Shown here: positions 16,527 through 24,794 of the stretch, one piece after another | Position numbering within the stretch: position 1 is the stretch's first letter | How the letters are laid out: each line of letters begins with the position of its first letter | Origin: Phreatobacter cathodiphilus | Lineage (GTDB): Bacteria; Pseudomonadota; Alphaproteobacteria; Rhizobiales; Phreatobacteraceae | Direction: 5' to 3' | Length of the DNA: 64,000 nucleotides | Assembly (NCBI RefSeq): GCF_003008515.1 | Contig: NZ_CP027668.1 | Coordinates: 860,001 to 924,000, forward strand | Notes under the pieces: model-generated | The model's database searches: none | What the model was told of the DNA's origin: nothing | The model's input: only the letters and a program-made list of their open reading frames with translations | Program-made: the position numbers and the translations under genes

Positions 16527-18509
16527 TCAACGCGGCAGCGTCTCGGTGAGGCGGTGCAGGCGAAGGGCCATGTGGATTTCCAGGCCGCGACTGGTCTCGG
16601 CCCACCCGGGGCAGAGCGCGGCGATCGAATCGAGGCGCTGACGCATCGTGTTGACATGGATGTCGAGCGCGTCGGCCGCCTTCTGCAGGCTCCGCCCCGT
16701 CTCGAAATAGGCATAGAGGGTGGCGGCCAACTGCGATTTGCGCCGGCGGTCGTGTTCGAGAAGCGGCCCGATCGTGTGGGTGATGAAGGCGAGCGCCGCA
16801 TCTTCACCCTGCCCGTCGAAGAGGAGCCCGTAGAGCGAGAGCGTCTTCTCGGACACGATGCGGGCGTTCTGGCCGAGGCTGCGCAGGAGGGACAGCGCGC
16901 GTCTCAGCTTCCTGTACTCGTCGGCCGCGGACTGGACGTCCGAGACCGGCTGGGACGCCACGATGTTGTAGGTTCCGCGGCCGCTCTCCTCGAGGGCCGT
17001 CGCGATCTTCTCCGCCACGCCCGCCCAATGCTCGCTGCAGGTGATCACGGCCAGATCGCCGTTGAACGCCGCTCCGATGGTCTGTCGGCCTGAGGCGGCG
17101 CTGCGGATGGCCTGCGGCAGGTGGGCGGCAAATCCGTCGCTGCAGGAGACGAGGACGATGGTGGCGGGCCAGGACAGCGAAACACCCACCGGCAAGGCTG
17201 CGGCTCCCTCCGCACGGAACGGGTCCGAGGTGCCCCGCAGCAGCGCGGAGACGATATCCGCGACACTGCGATAGGTGGCTTCCGCCACGCGCTCCATGGA
17301 GAGCAGCACGATTCCGGTGACGAGTGCGGCGCGCTCGAGCGTGCGGATCTCCGGCGAGGACAGGGGCTTCGGTCGCGTGAACACCAGCGCGCCGAGCCGG
17401 GCGCTGCCGCTCGACACCGCCGCCACGGTGACGGTCTGGCCGGAGGCGGCTTCGAAGGTCACGGAGCGCCCGAGGCGGGCACTCTCGATGACCGCGTGGG
17501 CAAGGCCCTGATCCGGAACCGTCTCGGGCGGCACGCCGGCAATCGCTGCGTGGCGTTCGTCGAGAATGGCAGCCTCTCCTCCGAGGAGGCTCGCCACCCT
17601 CTGCCGGAGGTCTTCCAGTGATCCGCCGCGGGCGATGAGTTCGGTCAGCCGCTCGTGAGCAATTGCGGCGCTCTCGATGTCGTCGGCCTTGGCCCGCAGG
17701 GCGGCGTTCGCCTCGCGCGCCATGCTGAGCGCCCGCTGGGCCTCCTCCAGCAGCCTGGCATTCTCGATCGCCAGGGCGGCGAAAGTGCCGAGCGACTGCA
17801 AAATGGAGATTTCCTGCGGGTTGTAGGCGCGCTCGTAGCGGTCGGCGACGAAGAGCACGCCGATGATCTGCAGTTCCAGCGCCAGCGGAATGCCGAGGAT
17901 CGACACCACCCCCTCCGAGAGGATGGCGCGGTCGATATCCGGGTCGTGGTGAAAGCTTCGGTCGGACTTGTACTGGCTGGACTGCCAGGGCCGCCGCGTT
18001 CTGACGACGCTTCCGCAGATGCCCACATCCCGGGGCACGACGATGCTGGCAAAGGCCTCCGAGACCACCCCCTCCGTGGCGCGCACGCGAAAAGGGGTGC
18101 GTTCATCGACGGCCGCGGACAGATAGGCGATGTCGCTGCCGACCAGTTGCCGGGCGCGACGGATGATGGCCTGCAGCACCTGGTCGGTATCGCGCATGGC
18201 CGACAGATCGCGCGCCGTCTCGTTCAGGGCGATCAGTTCGCGCTCGCGCTTCAATTTGTGTTCGACGTTCTCGCGCAGTCGAATGGCGAGGGCGAGGTCA
18301 GCCTCGAGCTGCTCGTGCAGTTCCGGCGGCAGCGTGCGGATATCGCCTCCGGCAGCGTCGAAAGCGGACGGTGTCGCACCCTGTTCGAGCAGCGCCAACA
18401 GGCGGGAATAAAACCCTGCCGCCGGGTCCGGCCTTGCCCATCGCGCGGTCGCCGTCTTCACCCGCTGGTCCACGTGCTTCGCTCCCCCGCATTTCGCTGA
18501 ACACTCCAT
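16527..18509 (-). CDS. GAF-domain, PucR/CdaR-type transcriptional regulator
   Basis: 660 aa. After a coiled N-terminus (ELHEQLEADLALAIRLRENVEHKLKRERELI, about 62-95) there is a GAF sensor (about 100-250: MRDTDQVLQAIIRRARQLVGSDIAYL, VPRDVGICGSVVRTRR, LGTFAALAIENARLLEEA). A diverged nucleotide-cyclase-like middle region follows. The C-terminal helix-turn-helix is of the PucR/CdaR kind (FETGRSLQKAADALDIHVNTMRQRLDSI). It probably senses a catabolite and controls the HMG-CoA reductase downstream and the divergent CoA transferase operon. Start ATG 18509; GTG 18473 with GGGGGAG upstream is an alternative giving 648 aa. Confidence 0.88.
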   Translation of the reverse strand: MECSAKCGGAKHVDQRVKTATARWARPDPAAGFYSRLLALLEQGATPSAFDAAGGDIRTLPPELHEQLEADLALAIRLRENVEHKLKRERELIALNETARDLSAMRDTDQVLQAIIRRARQLVGSDIAYLSAAVDERTPFRVRATEGVVSEAFASIVVPRDVGICGSVVRTRRPWQSSQYKSDRSFHHDPDIDRAILSEGVVSILGIPLALELQIIGVLFVADRYERAYNPQEISILQSLGTFAALAIENARLLEEAQRALSMAREANAALRAKADDIESAAIAHERLTELIARGGSLEDLRQRVASLLGGEAAILDERHAAIAGVPPETVPDQGLAHAVIESARLGRSVTFEAASGQTVTVAAVSSGSARLGALVFTRPKPLSSPEIRTLERAALVTGIVLLSMERVAEATYRSVADIVSALLRGTSDPFRAEGAAALPVGVSLSWPATIVLVSCSDGFAAHLPQAIRSAASGRQTIGAAFNGDLAVITCSEHWAGVAEKIATALEESGRGTYNIVASQPVSDVQSAADEYRKLRRALSLLRSLGQNARIVSEKTLSLYGLLFDGQGEDAALAFITHTIGPLLEHDRRRKSQLAATLYAYFETGRSLQKAADALDIHVNTMRQRLDSIAALCPGWAETSRGLEIHMALRLHRLTETLPR

Positions 18510-18567
18510 CTAACGCACCTGCGGACAGGCGAGAGAACAGAGGTCGGTCACATGAGATCCGGCCTTT

Positions 18568-18584
18568 TGTGGAGTTTGTCCACA
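18568..18584. promoter_or_regulatory. Perfect dyad in the divergent regulator/CoA-transferase promoter
   Basis: TGTGGA-GTTTG-TCCACA is a perfect 6+5+6 inverted repeat in the 194-bp gap between the GAF/PucR regulator and the CoA transferase. It lies 60 bp from the regulator start and is the best operator candidate in the gap. Confidence 0.4.
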
Positions 18585-18703
18585 TATCGCGCGCGATCCT
18601 GTTGGGGGCAAGTTTCACGCTGCGCCGGCGACGTGGCACACGCTGGTCTCGCCGCGGCGGGGCGAGAGGGCCGGTCATGGGGCGACGTTCAGGAGGATGA
18701 GGA

Positions 18704-19945
18704 ATGGCTGATCGGGAGACGCCCGGCGACGCGGCGCGCAGCGACAGGAGGCCCCTGGACGGTATCGTCGTTCTGGATATCACCCGCGTCGTCGCGGGAC
18801 CCTTTTGCGCCATGCTGCTCGCTGACCTCGGCGCCAGCGTCATCAAGGTCGAGCACCCCGACGATCCCGACTATGCCCGCGGCTTTCCCCCGATGGTCGG
18901 CGGCGGTGACGCGGGCGAGAGCGCGTTCTTCACCCAGTTCAATCGCAACAAGCGGGGCATCAGCGTCAATCTGAAGTCGCCCGACGGGAAGGAGCTGTTG
19001 AAGCAGCTCGTCCGCAAGGCCGATGTCCTGGTCGAGAATTTCCGGCCGGGCACGATGGACAAGCTCGGCCTCGGCTATGACGAGCTGCGCCGCTGCAATC
19101 CGCGCCTCGTCTATACCGCCATATCCGGCTTCGGACGCACCGGCCCCAACTCCTCGCGCCCGGCCTTCGACAATACCGGTCAGGCGGTCGGCGGGCTCTG
19201 GTCGATGAACGGCTATGCCGACCGCCCGCCGGTGCGGGTCGGCACCATCATCGGCGATCTCGCGGCCTCGCTCTACGCGACCATCGGCACGCTCGCGGCC
19301 CTGCGCACGGCCGAAAAGACAGGCGAGGGGCAGGTGGTCGACGTCTCGCAGCAGGATTCCATCCTGACGCTGACGGAGAATGCCGTCGTGCGTTACACGA
19401 CCAGGGGCGAGGTCGCCTCGCCCCTCGGCAACGACCACCCCTTCGTCAGGCCCTATGGCCAGTTTCCCTGCAAGGACGGCTACGTCTTCTTCGGCGGCTA
19501 CACCGACAAGTTCTGGCGGCTCACCTGCGAGATGTTCGGCGAGCCGGAGGTGGCGGACGATCCCGAGATCGACACGATGGACAAGCGCTTCGATCCGGAC
19601 GTCGCCGAGCGCCGGGTCAAGCCCTTGCTCGAACGCTGGTTCAGCGCCTACGGCAAGGCGGAACTCGAGGCCATGGCGGGGGACCGCGTGCCGCTCAGCG
19701 CCATCAAGACCATTCCCGAGGTCGTGGAGGACCCGCACGTGGCGGCCCGCAACATGATCGTCGAGGTGCCCGTCGGCGGCGAGACGGTCCGCATGGTTGG
19801 CTCGCCGATCAAGCTGTCGATGACGGGCGAGATCCCGCTCGGCGCCGCGCCGGCTCCCGGGCAGCATACGCGCAGCGTGCTCGCCGAACTCCTCGGCCTC
19901 GACGACGAGGCGATCCGGCGTCTGGCCGGCAGCGGAGCGATCTGA
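18704..19945 (+). CDS. CaiB/BaiF-family (class III) CoA transferase
   Basis: 413 aa, a full-length class III CoA transferase. It shows LDGIVVLDITRVVAGPFCAMLLADLGASVIKVE at the N-terminus, NRNKRGISVNLKSPDGKELL, ENFRPGTMDKLGLGYDEL, and the region with catalytic Asp in RPAFDNTGQAVGG. The enzyme passes CoA from a donor thioester to a carboxylic acid. The donor and acceptor are unknown. With degradative HMG-CoA reductase as neighbour, hydroxymethylglutarate or a related branched dicarboxylate is a fair guess (inference). AGGAGG at 18691-18696 and a second GAGGA support the ATG. The crotonase starts 1 bp after the stop. Confidence 0.93.
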   Translation: MADRETPGDAARSDRRPLDGIVVLDITRVVAGPFCAMLLADLGASVIKVEHPDDPDYARGFPPMVGGGDAGESAFFTQFNRNKRGISVNLKSPDGKELLKQLVRKADVLVENFRPGTMDKLGLGYDELRRCNPRLVYTAISGFGRTGPNSSRPAFDNTGQAVGGLWSMNGYADRPPVRVGTIIGDLAASLYATIGTLAALRTAEKTGEGQVVDVSQQDSILTLTENAVVRYTTRGEVASPLGNDHPFVRPYGQFPCKDGYVFFGGYTDKFWRLTCEMFGEPEVADDPEIDTMDKRFDPDVAERRVKPLLERWFSAYGKAELEAMAGDRVPLSAIKTIPEVVEDPHVAARNMIVEVPVGGETVRMVGSPIKLSMTGEIPLGAAPAPGQHTRSVLAELLGLDDEAIRRLAGSGAI

Positions 19946-19946
19946 C

Positions 19947-20702
19947 ATGGCGATCGAGGTCGAGCGCGACGGAGCCGTCGCAACCATTCGCATTGCGCGC
20001 CCCGACAAGCTGAACGCCCTGTCGCTGGCCATGTATGACGATCTCGGGCGCGCCTTTGCCGAGGCCGCGCACGACGACGCCGTCCGCGCGGTCATTCTCG
20101 CGGGGGCGGGCGAGCGCGCCTTCTGCGTCGGGGCAGACCTGACCGAATCGATCCCAGCTCTCGCCAGCGACCGGTTCGACATCAGCGCCTGGGATCCGGC
20201 TCACCTGAAGAACGTCCCGCTGTACAAGCCGGTCGTCGCGGCCATCCGCGGCCTCTGCGTCGGCGGCGGCTTCGAGATCATGCTGGCGACCGATATCCGC
20301 ATCGCCTCGACCGATGCGATCTTCCAGCTCCCCGAGCCGATCCATGGTTTCGTTCCCGCCGGCGGGACTTTGGTGCGCCTCGTCCGCCAGATCGGCCATG
20401 CCCACGCCATGGAGATTCTGCTGACCGCGCAGCGTTTCTCCAGCGCCGACATGCTGGCGAAGGGAGTGGTCAACCGCGTGCTGCCGGCAGCGGAGGTCGA
20501 GCCGGCCGCGAAGGAGCTCGCCGCCCGCATGGCGGCCCTGAGCGCCAGCGCCGTGCAGACGATCAAGGAGGCCGTCCTCACGCTGCAGGATCTGCCCTAT
20601 CGCGAGGCCTTCGCCGCGGAGGCGAGGCTCGGCCAGCGCACTTTCACCAGCGAGGATGCGAAGCGCGGCCTCGCGGCCTTCGCGGCGCGCGACAAGCGCT
20701 GA
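19947..20702 (+). CDS. Enoyl-CoA hydratase/isomerase (crotonase) family protein
   Basis: 251 aa, standard crotonase length. The oxyanion-hole segments are AFCVGADL (59-65) and CVGGGFEI (104-111). Both glutamates used by true hydratases are present (E110 in GGGFEI, E130 in LPEP), so water addition or elimination on an enoyl-CoA is likely rather than simple isomerisation. It is translationally linked to the CoA transferase. With HMG-CoA chemistry next door, a methylglutaconyl-CoA-type hydratase is one possibility, not shown by sequence. Confidence 0.92.
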   Translation: MAIEVERDGAVATIRIARPDKLNALSLAMYDDLGRAFAEAAHDDAVRAVILAGAGERAFCVGADLTESIPALASDRFDISAWDPAHLKNVPLYKPVVAAIRGLCVGGGFEIMLATDIRIASTDAIFQLPEPIHGFVPAGGTLVRLVRQIGHAHAMEILLTAQRFSSADMLAKGVVNRVLPAAEVEPAAKELAARMAALSASAVQTIKEAVLTLQDLPYREAFAAEARLGQRTFTSEDAKRGLAAFAARDKR

Positions 20703-20839
20703 CGCACCCGACCTGTCAGATACCCACACCCGTCCGAACCGCGGATGTCGGCTGTGGACGTTGAGAAGGGGGCAGATCCGCCCCGAGACTGTCGAACAAT
20801 GCCGGCGTCGACCGGCTGGCAATCTCGGGAGGAATAACG

Positions 20840-22072
20840 ATGCGTCTCACCAGGAGAAGGTTTGCTCTGGCCGCGGCAGGGGCCATGGCCGCGGGGCCGT
20901 TCTCGGCGCGGGCCCAGTCGGTCGCAATCTCCGACGACGTCGTTCGCATCGGGCTGATCGAGGACATGGCCGGCGTCTATGCCGACATCACCGGCACGGG
21001 TTGCGTCACCGCGGCGCAGATGGCCATCGACGAGTTCGGCGGCCGGGTGCTGGGCAAACCCGTGGAGCTCGTCTTCGCCGATCACCAGAACAAGCCGGAT
21101 GTCGCCGCTTCGATCGCCCGGCAATGGCTCGACGAGCGCAAGGTCGACGCCATCCTGGACGTCGCCTCCTCCTCGCCCGCGCTGGCGGTGATCGAAATCG
21201 CCAAGGAGAAGGGAAAAATCATCACGCTGTCGTCGCCCGGCTCCACCCGCATCACCAACGAGAACTGCGGCCCCTTCGTCGTCCACTGGGCCTACGACAC
21301 CTACGCCATCGCCCAGAGCACGGCCCAGGCCCTGGTGCGACAAGGCTTCGACACCTGGTTCTTTGTCACCGCGGACTATGCCTTCGGTCACGGGCTGCAG
21401 GAGCAGTCGACGCGGGTCGTCAGCGAAAACAACGGCCGGGTCCTCGGCAGCGTCCGGCTGCCGGTCGGCACGGCGGATTTCGCATCGGCGCTCCTGCGGG
21501 CTCAGTCCTCGGGGGCGAAGGTCGTCGCGCTGGCCAATGCCGGCACCGACACGATCAACTCCATCAAGCAGGCGTCCCAGTTCGGCCTGACGCAGGGCGG
21601 GCAGAAGCTTGCGACTCTCGCCGGCTTCATCAACGACATCCACGGCCTGGGCCTCGCCGAGGCGCAGGGGCTGACCATCACCGAGGCATCCTACTGGGAC
21701 AGCAGCGACGAGACGCGCGCCTGGTCCCGAAAGTTCTTCGACAAGGTCAAGGCCATGCCGAACATGCTGCAGACCGGGACCTACTCGTCGACCCTGCACT
21801 ATCTGAAGGCGGTGACCGCGGCGAAGACCGACGCGTCCGGTCCGGTCATGGAGGCGATGCGCGCCATTCCCGTCGACGACATCTTCTACAAGAACGGAAA
21901 AATCCGGCCGGACGGCCGCATGGTGCACGACAGCATGAGCCTGTTCGAGGTCAAGACGCCGGCCGAGTCCAAGGGCCCTTGGGACTACTACAAGCGGCTG
22001 GCGACGATCCCGGGCGACCAGGCGTTCCAGCCGCTGCCGGCATCGACCTGCACTCTCGTGCGCCGCCCCTAG
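20840..22072 (+). CDS. Branched-chain amino acid type ABC substrate-binding protein (orphan)
   Basis: 410 aa periplasmic receptor of the LivJ/Peripla_BP_6 class. It has a Tat-like signal (LTRRRFALAAAGAMAAGPFSARAQS), then IRIGLIEDMAGVYADITG and the VDAILDVASSSPALAV and GAKVVALANAGTD strands of the two-lobe fold. GGGAGGAATAACG upstream supports ATG 20840. No LivH, LivM, LivG or LivF homologue occurs in the window, so it must use permeases elsewhere. It is 137 bp after the crotonase and probably belongs to that module. Related orphan receptors bind aromatic or dicarboxylic acids as well as amino acids. Confidence 0.9.
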   Translation: MRLTRRRFALAAAGAMAAGPFSARAQSVAISDDVVRIGLIEDMAGVYADITGTGCVTAAQMAIDEFGGRVLGKPVELVFADHQNKPDVAASIARQWLDERKVDAILDVASSSPALAVIEIAKEKGKIITLSSPGSTRITNENCGPFVVHWAYDTYAIAQSTAQALVRQGFDTWFFVTADYAFGHGLQEQSTRVVSENNGRVLGSVRLPVGTADFASALLRAQSSGAKVVALANAGTDTINSIKQASQFGLTQGGQKLATLAGFINDIHGLGLAEAQGLTITEASYWDSSDETRAWSRKFFDKVKAMPNMLQTGTYSSTLHYLKAVTAAKTDASGPVMEAMRAIPVDDIFYKNGKIRPDGRMVHDSMSLFEVKTPAESKGPWDYYKRLATIPGDQAFQPLPASTCTLVRRP

Positions 22073-22169
22073 GCGCGGAGGGCGGGCCGGCTGCGACCCT
22101 GCTCCACCTCGCCTGTGGCGGCGGGTCGCGGGAGACCACCGCCGTTTTATTCACGTCGTGCGGCCAAAG

Positions 22170-22193
22170 GCGACCGTGTTGTCACACGGTCGC
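22170..22193. terminator. Strong hairpin between convergent genes
   Basis: GCGACCGTGT-TGTC-ACACGGTCGC is a perfect 10-bp stem with a 4-base loop, midway between the receptor stop (22072) and the oxidoreductase stop (22211). It likely terminates both transcripts, although it lacks a long T-run. Confidence 0.6.
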
Positions 22194-22210
22194 GACGCCG
22201 CGGTCCCCTG

Positions 22211-23230
22211 TCAGCCCCAGCCCTCCACGACGATCTTGCCGCGCATCGCGCCGCTCTCGACGCGGCGATGGGCCTCCGCCAGGGTTCCGGGAGAGATGGG
22301 CGACAGCGTTGCGGTGAGGGTGCTGCGCATCCGACCCGCGTCGACGAGGTCCGCCACGCGCTCAAGCAATCGTCCCTGCTCATCCATATCAGCGGTCTGG
22401 AACAGCGGGCGGGTGAACATCAGCTCCCAGTGCACCGACACCGACTTCCGCTTGAACGGCAGGATGTCGAGGTGCATCGGATCGTCGATGAGGGCGAAGC
22501 GCCCCTGCGGGGCGATCAACGCCGCGATATCCGAGAGATGCCGGTCCGTCTGGGTGGTCGAGAAGACGAAGGCCGGGGCACCGAGGCCGAGCGCCGCAAC
22601 CTCGGCCGCGATAGGCCGGCCGTGGTCCACGACGTGATGGGCGCCGAGGGAACGCACCCATTCGCGCGTCTCCGGCCGTGACGCCGTTGCGATGACGGTC
22701 AGGTCGGTCAGTGCCCTCGCGAGCTGGATGGCAACCGATCCCACGCCACCGGCCCCGCCGATCACGAGAACGGCCGGCGCGGCGCCCGGTACCGGCTCGC
22801 CGACGCGCAGCCGGTCGAACAGCGTCTCCCATGCGGTGATGCTGGTCAGGGGCAGGGCAGCGGCCTCGGCGAAGGAGAGCTTGGCCGGTTTGCGGCCGAC
22901 GATCCGCTCGTCGACGAGATGGTATTCGGCATTGCTGCCGTCGCGCGCGATGCTGCCGGCGTAGGCCACTGCGTCGCCGGGCATGAAACGGGTGACCTCC
23001 GGTCCGACTGCGGCGACGATGCCCGCCGCGTCCCAGCCGAGGATGCGTTCGGCCCGCCCCGCGAACGGGGCGGATCCCGCGCGAAGCTTGGTGTCCACGG
23101 GATTGACCGAAACGGCCTTCACCTCGACGAGGATGTCGCGCCGCGTCGGTTCGGGACGCGGCATGTCGATGGCGACGAGGGCGTCCGGAGCATCGATCGG
23201 TCCGGGCTGGCGATAGGCGATGGCGCGCAT
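22211..23230 (-). CDS. NAD(P)H:quinone oxidoreductase, zeta-crystallin-like MDR family
   Basis: 339 aa medium-chain dehydrogenase without zinc ligands. It has a GroES-like N-terminal part (VSVNPVDTKLR, ILGWDAAGIVAAVG) and a Rossmann motif GGAGGVGSVAIQLA at about 158-171. The enzyme likely reduces quinones or alpha,beta-unsaturated carbonyls with NADPH. Start ATG 23230 is set by AGAGGAG seven bases upstream; a longer frame runs to 23302 but lacks such a site. It is divergent from an HxlR-type redox regulator, a layout known for quinone-inducible reductases. Confidence 0.92.
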   Translation of the reverse strand: MRAIAYRQPGPIDAPDALVAIDMPRPEPTRRDILVEVKAVSVNPVDTKLRAGSAPFAGRAERILGWDAAGIVAAVGPEVTRFMPGDAVAYAGSIARDGSNAEYHLVDERIVGRKPAKLSFAEAAALPLTSITAWETLFDRLRVGEPVPGAAPAVLVIGGAGGVGSVAIQLARALTDLTVIATASRPETREWVRSLGAHHVVDHGRPIAAEVAALGLGAPAFVFSTTQTDRHLSDIAALIAPQGRFALIDDPMHLDILPFKRKSVSVHWELMFTRPLFQTADMDEQGRLLERVADLVDAGRMRSTLTATLSPISPGTLAEAHRRVESGAMRGKIVVEGWG

Positions 23231-23308
23231 GGAAGGCTCCTCTTGGGCTGGCGTGGCGCCTGATGTAGTCTCATCGCCAAAACCTGACGTACGCACATCC
23301 ATCGCCAG

Positions 23309-23328
23309 TAGTGTCGAAAATGATACTA
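23309..23328. promoter_or_regulatory. Candidate HxlR operator
   Basis: TAGTGTC-GAAAAT-GATACTA is a 7+6+7 inverted repeat with one mismatch, 22 bp upstream of the HxlR start codon and 79 bp from the oxidoreductase start. HxlR/DUF24 proteins bind such dyads in divergent promoters. Confidence 0.5.
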
Positions 23329-23349
23329 TTGGAGGATCGGGAGATTTCC

Positions 23350-23706
23350 ATGGCCAAGGCTCGCCATTCCCGCCTCGACTGCGCCCCCGGCTGCGCGGTG
23401 GAGGCCGCCATCAGCCTGATCGACGGCAAGTGGAAGGCCGTCATTCTGCATCACTTGCAGGAGGGGCCCCTGCGCTTCGGCGAGTTGCGCCGCCGTGCCG
23501 GCGACGTCACCCAGCGGATGCTGACCAACCAGTTGCGCGAGCTGGAGGCCGACGGCCTCATCGATCGCGCGGTCTTCGCGCAAGTGCCGCCGCGCGTGGA
23601 GTACAGCCTGTCGCCGCGCGGCCGGTCGCTGTCGCCGATCATCGAGGCGCTGCGCGTCTGGGGCGACGCCAACATGGACCTGTTCCAGCGCCGCCGCGCG
23701 GCGTGA
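23350..23706 (+). CDS. HxlR (DUF24) family redox-responsive regulator
   Basis: 118-aa MarR-like winged helix with the HxlR signature (LIDGKWKAVILHHLQEGPLRFGELRR, VTQRMLTNQLRELEADGLIDR). Cysteines at 11 and 15 (DCAPGC) sit where YodB/QorR-type members carry their sensing cysteine, so oxidation or quinone alkylation may release it from DNA. ATG 23350 follows GGGAG; the in-frame ATG at 23311 would place the candidate operator inside the gene and is less likely. The target is very probably the divergent quinone oxidoreductase. Confidence 0.92.
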   Translation: MAKARHSRLDCAPGCAVEAAISLIDGKWKAVILHHLQEGPLRFGELRRRAGDVTQRMLTNQLRELEADGLIDRAVFAQVPPRVEYSLSPRGRSLSPIIEALRVWGDANMDLFQRRRAA

Positions 23707-23731
23707 GGCCGTCGCCCAGGGTGCACCCGCT

Positions 23732-24679
23732 TCAGTCGAGGAGCCAGGGCGGGTTGCGGAAGCGCTGGCTCAGCATGTCCACGAAGTAGCGCACCTTCGG
23801 CGCGATGTGCCGGCTGTGGGTGAAGGCGACGTAGATGCCCGCCTCCGGAATGCTGCTCCAGTCAGTGAGCAGAGGCACGAGCTCGCCGCGACGGATGCTG
23901 TCATGGCACAGATAGGCCGCGATGATGGAGATGCCGGCGCCGCGCCGCGTCGCCTCGAACACGGCCTCGGAATTGTCCGAGCGGAAGTCGCCGCCGACCT
24001 TGACGACCTCGACCTCGTCGCCGCGCTGGAAGCGCCAGACGTTTCCGCCCGCCGAATAGTGGGTGAAGCTCATGCAGCTGTGGCCCGAGAGGTCCGACGG
24101 CGTCGTCGGCGTGCCGTGGCGGGCGAGATAGCCGGGGGAGGCGACCACCCAGCGCTTGTTGGCCGCGATCTTGCGGATGATGAGGTTGGAATCCGGCAGA
24201 TGGCCTATCCGCACGACGAGGTCGTAGGCCTCCTCGATCAGGTTGACGAACCGGTCGGAGTAATTCGCCTCCACCCGGACCTCCGGATATTGCTCCATGA
24301 AGTCGAGGATCGCAGAGGAGAGATGCAGCCGGCCGAAGGCGACGGGAATGCTGATCCTGAGCAGGCCCCGCGGCTCCGAGCTGAGTGACTCGACCAGAGC
24401 CTCGGCTTGGGCGAGCCCGCCGAGCACCGTCACGCATTGTTCATAGTAGAGGCGTCCTGCCTCCGTCATCGCCACCCGTCGCGTCGTGCGCTCCAGGAGC
24501 CGGGTGCCGAGGGAGTCCTCCAACCGGGTGACCTTGCGGCTCACCGTCGACGGCGTCTGTCCCAGCGCCTGCGCGGCATCGACGAAACTCAGATGTTCTG
24601 CGACCGCGACGAACGAGGTGATCAGGCCGAGGCGCTCGACGTCGATGGCCGCCTTCTGCTTCGCGTGGATGAAGTTCAT
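23732..24679 (-). CDS. LysR family transcriptional regulator
   Basis: 315 aa. N-terminal LysR helix-turn-helix (LGLITSFVAVAEHLSFVDAAQALGQTPSTVSRKVTRLEDSLGTRLLERTTR, about 14-65) and C-terminal effector domain of the CrgA-like subgroup (EPRGLLRISIPVAFGRLHL, DLVVRIGHLPDSNLI). Start ATG 24679 opens just before the helix-turn-helix; the open frame continues upstream to 24844 but into the terminator and receptor gene. It lies downstream of the hyu operon on the same strand and may regulate it, or the HxlR-side genes. Confidence 0.9.
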   Translation of the reverse strand: MNFIHAKQKAAIDVERLGLITSFVAVAEHLSFVDAAQALGQTPSTVSRKVTRLEDSLGTRLLERTTRRVAMTEAGRLYYEQCVTVLGGLAQAEALVESLSSEPRGLLRISIPVAFGRLHLSSAILDFMEQYPEVRVEANYSDRFVNLIEEAYDLVVRIGHLPDSNLIIRKIAANKRWVVASPGYLARHGTPTTPSDLSGHSCMSFTHYSAGGNVWRFQRGDEVEVVKVGGDFRSDNSEAVFEATRRGAGISIIAAYLCHDSIRRGELVPLLTDWSSIPEAGIYVAFTHSRHIAPKVRYFVDMLSQRFRNPPWLLD

Positions 24680-24759
24680 TGCGGCCCTCGCATCGCCCAA
24701 CACCAACGCGGGAAGCGGAGCAATTTGGGGACCAAACCCCACGAGGTGGTCGCAAGGCT

Positions 24760-24787
24760 GCCCTCTGCGCATCGCTTGGCAGAGGGC
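24760..24787 (-). terminator. Terminator hairpin after the hyu-operon receptor gene
   Basis: GCCCTCTGC (24760-24768) and GCAGAGGGC (24779-24787) make a perfect 9-bp stem with a 10-base loop, beginning 8 bases beyond the receptor stop on the minus strand. It likely ends the hyuA-hyuB-hyuB-receptor transcript and separates it from lysR. No T-tract is seen. Confidence 0.5.
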
Positions 24788-24794
24788 CTCGGCA

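Noticed and set aside
18630-18655. GTGGCAC-type element resembling a sigma-54 promoter before the CoA transferase
   Set aside because: The -24 half matches but the -12 half (GGTC instead of TTGC) does not, and the regulator upstream has no AAA+ domain.
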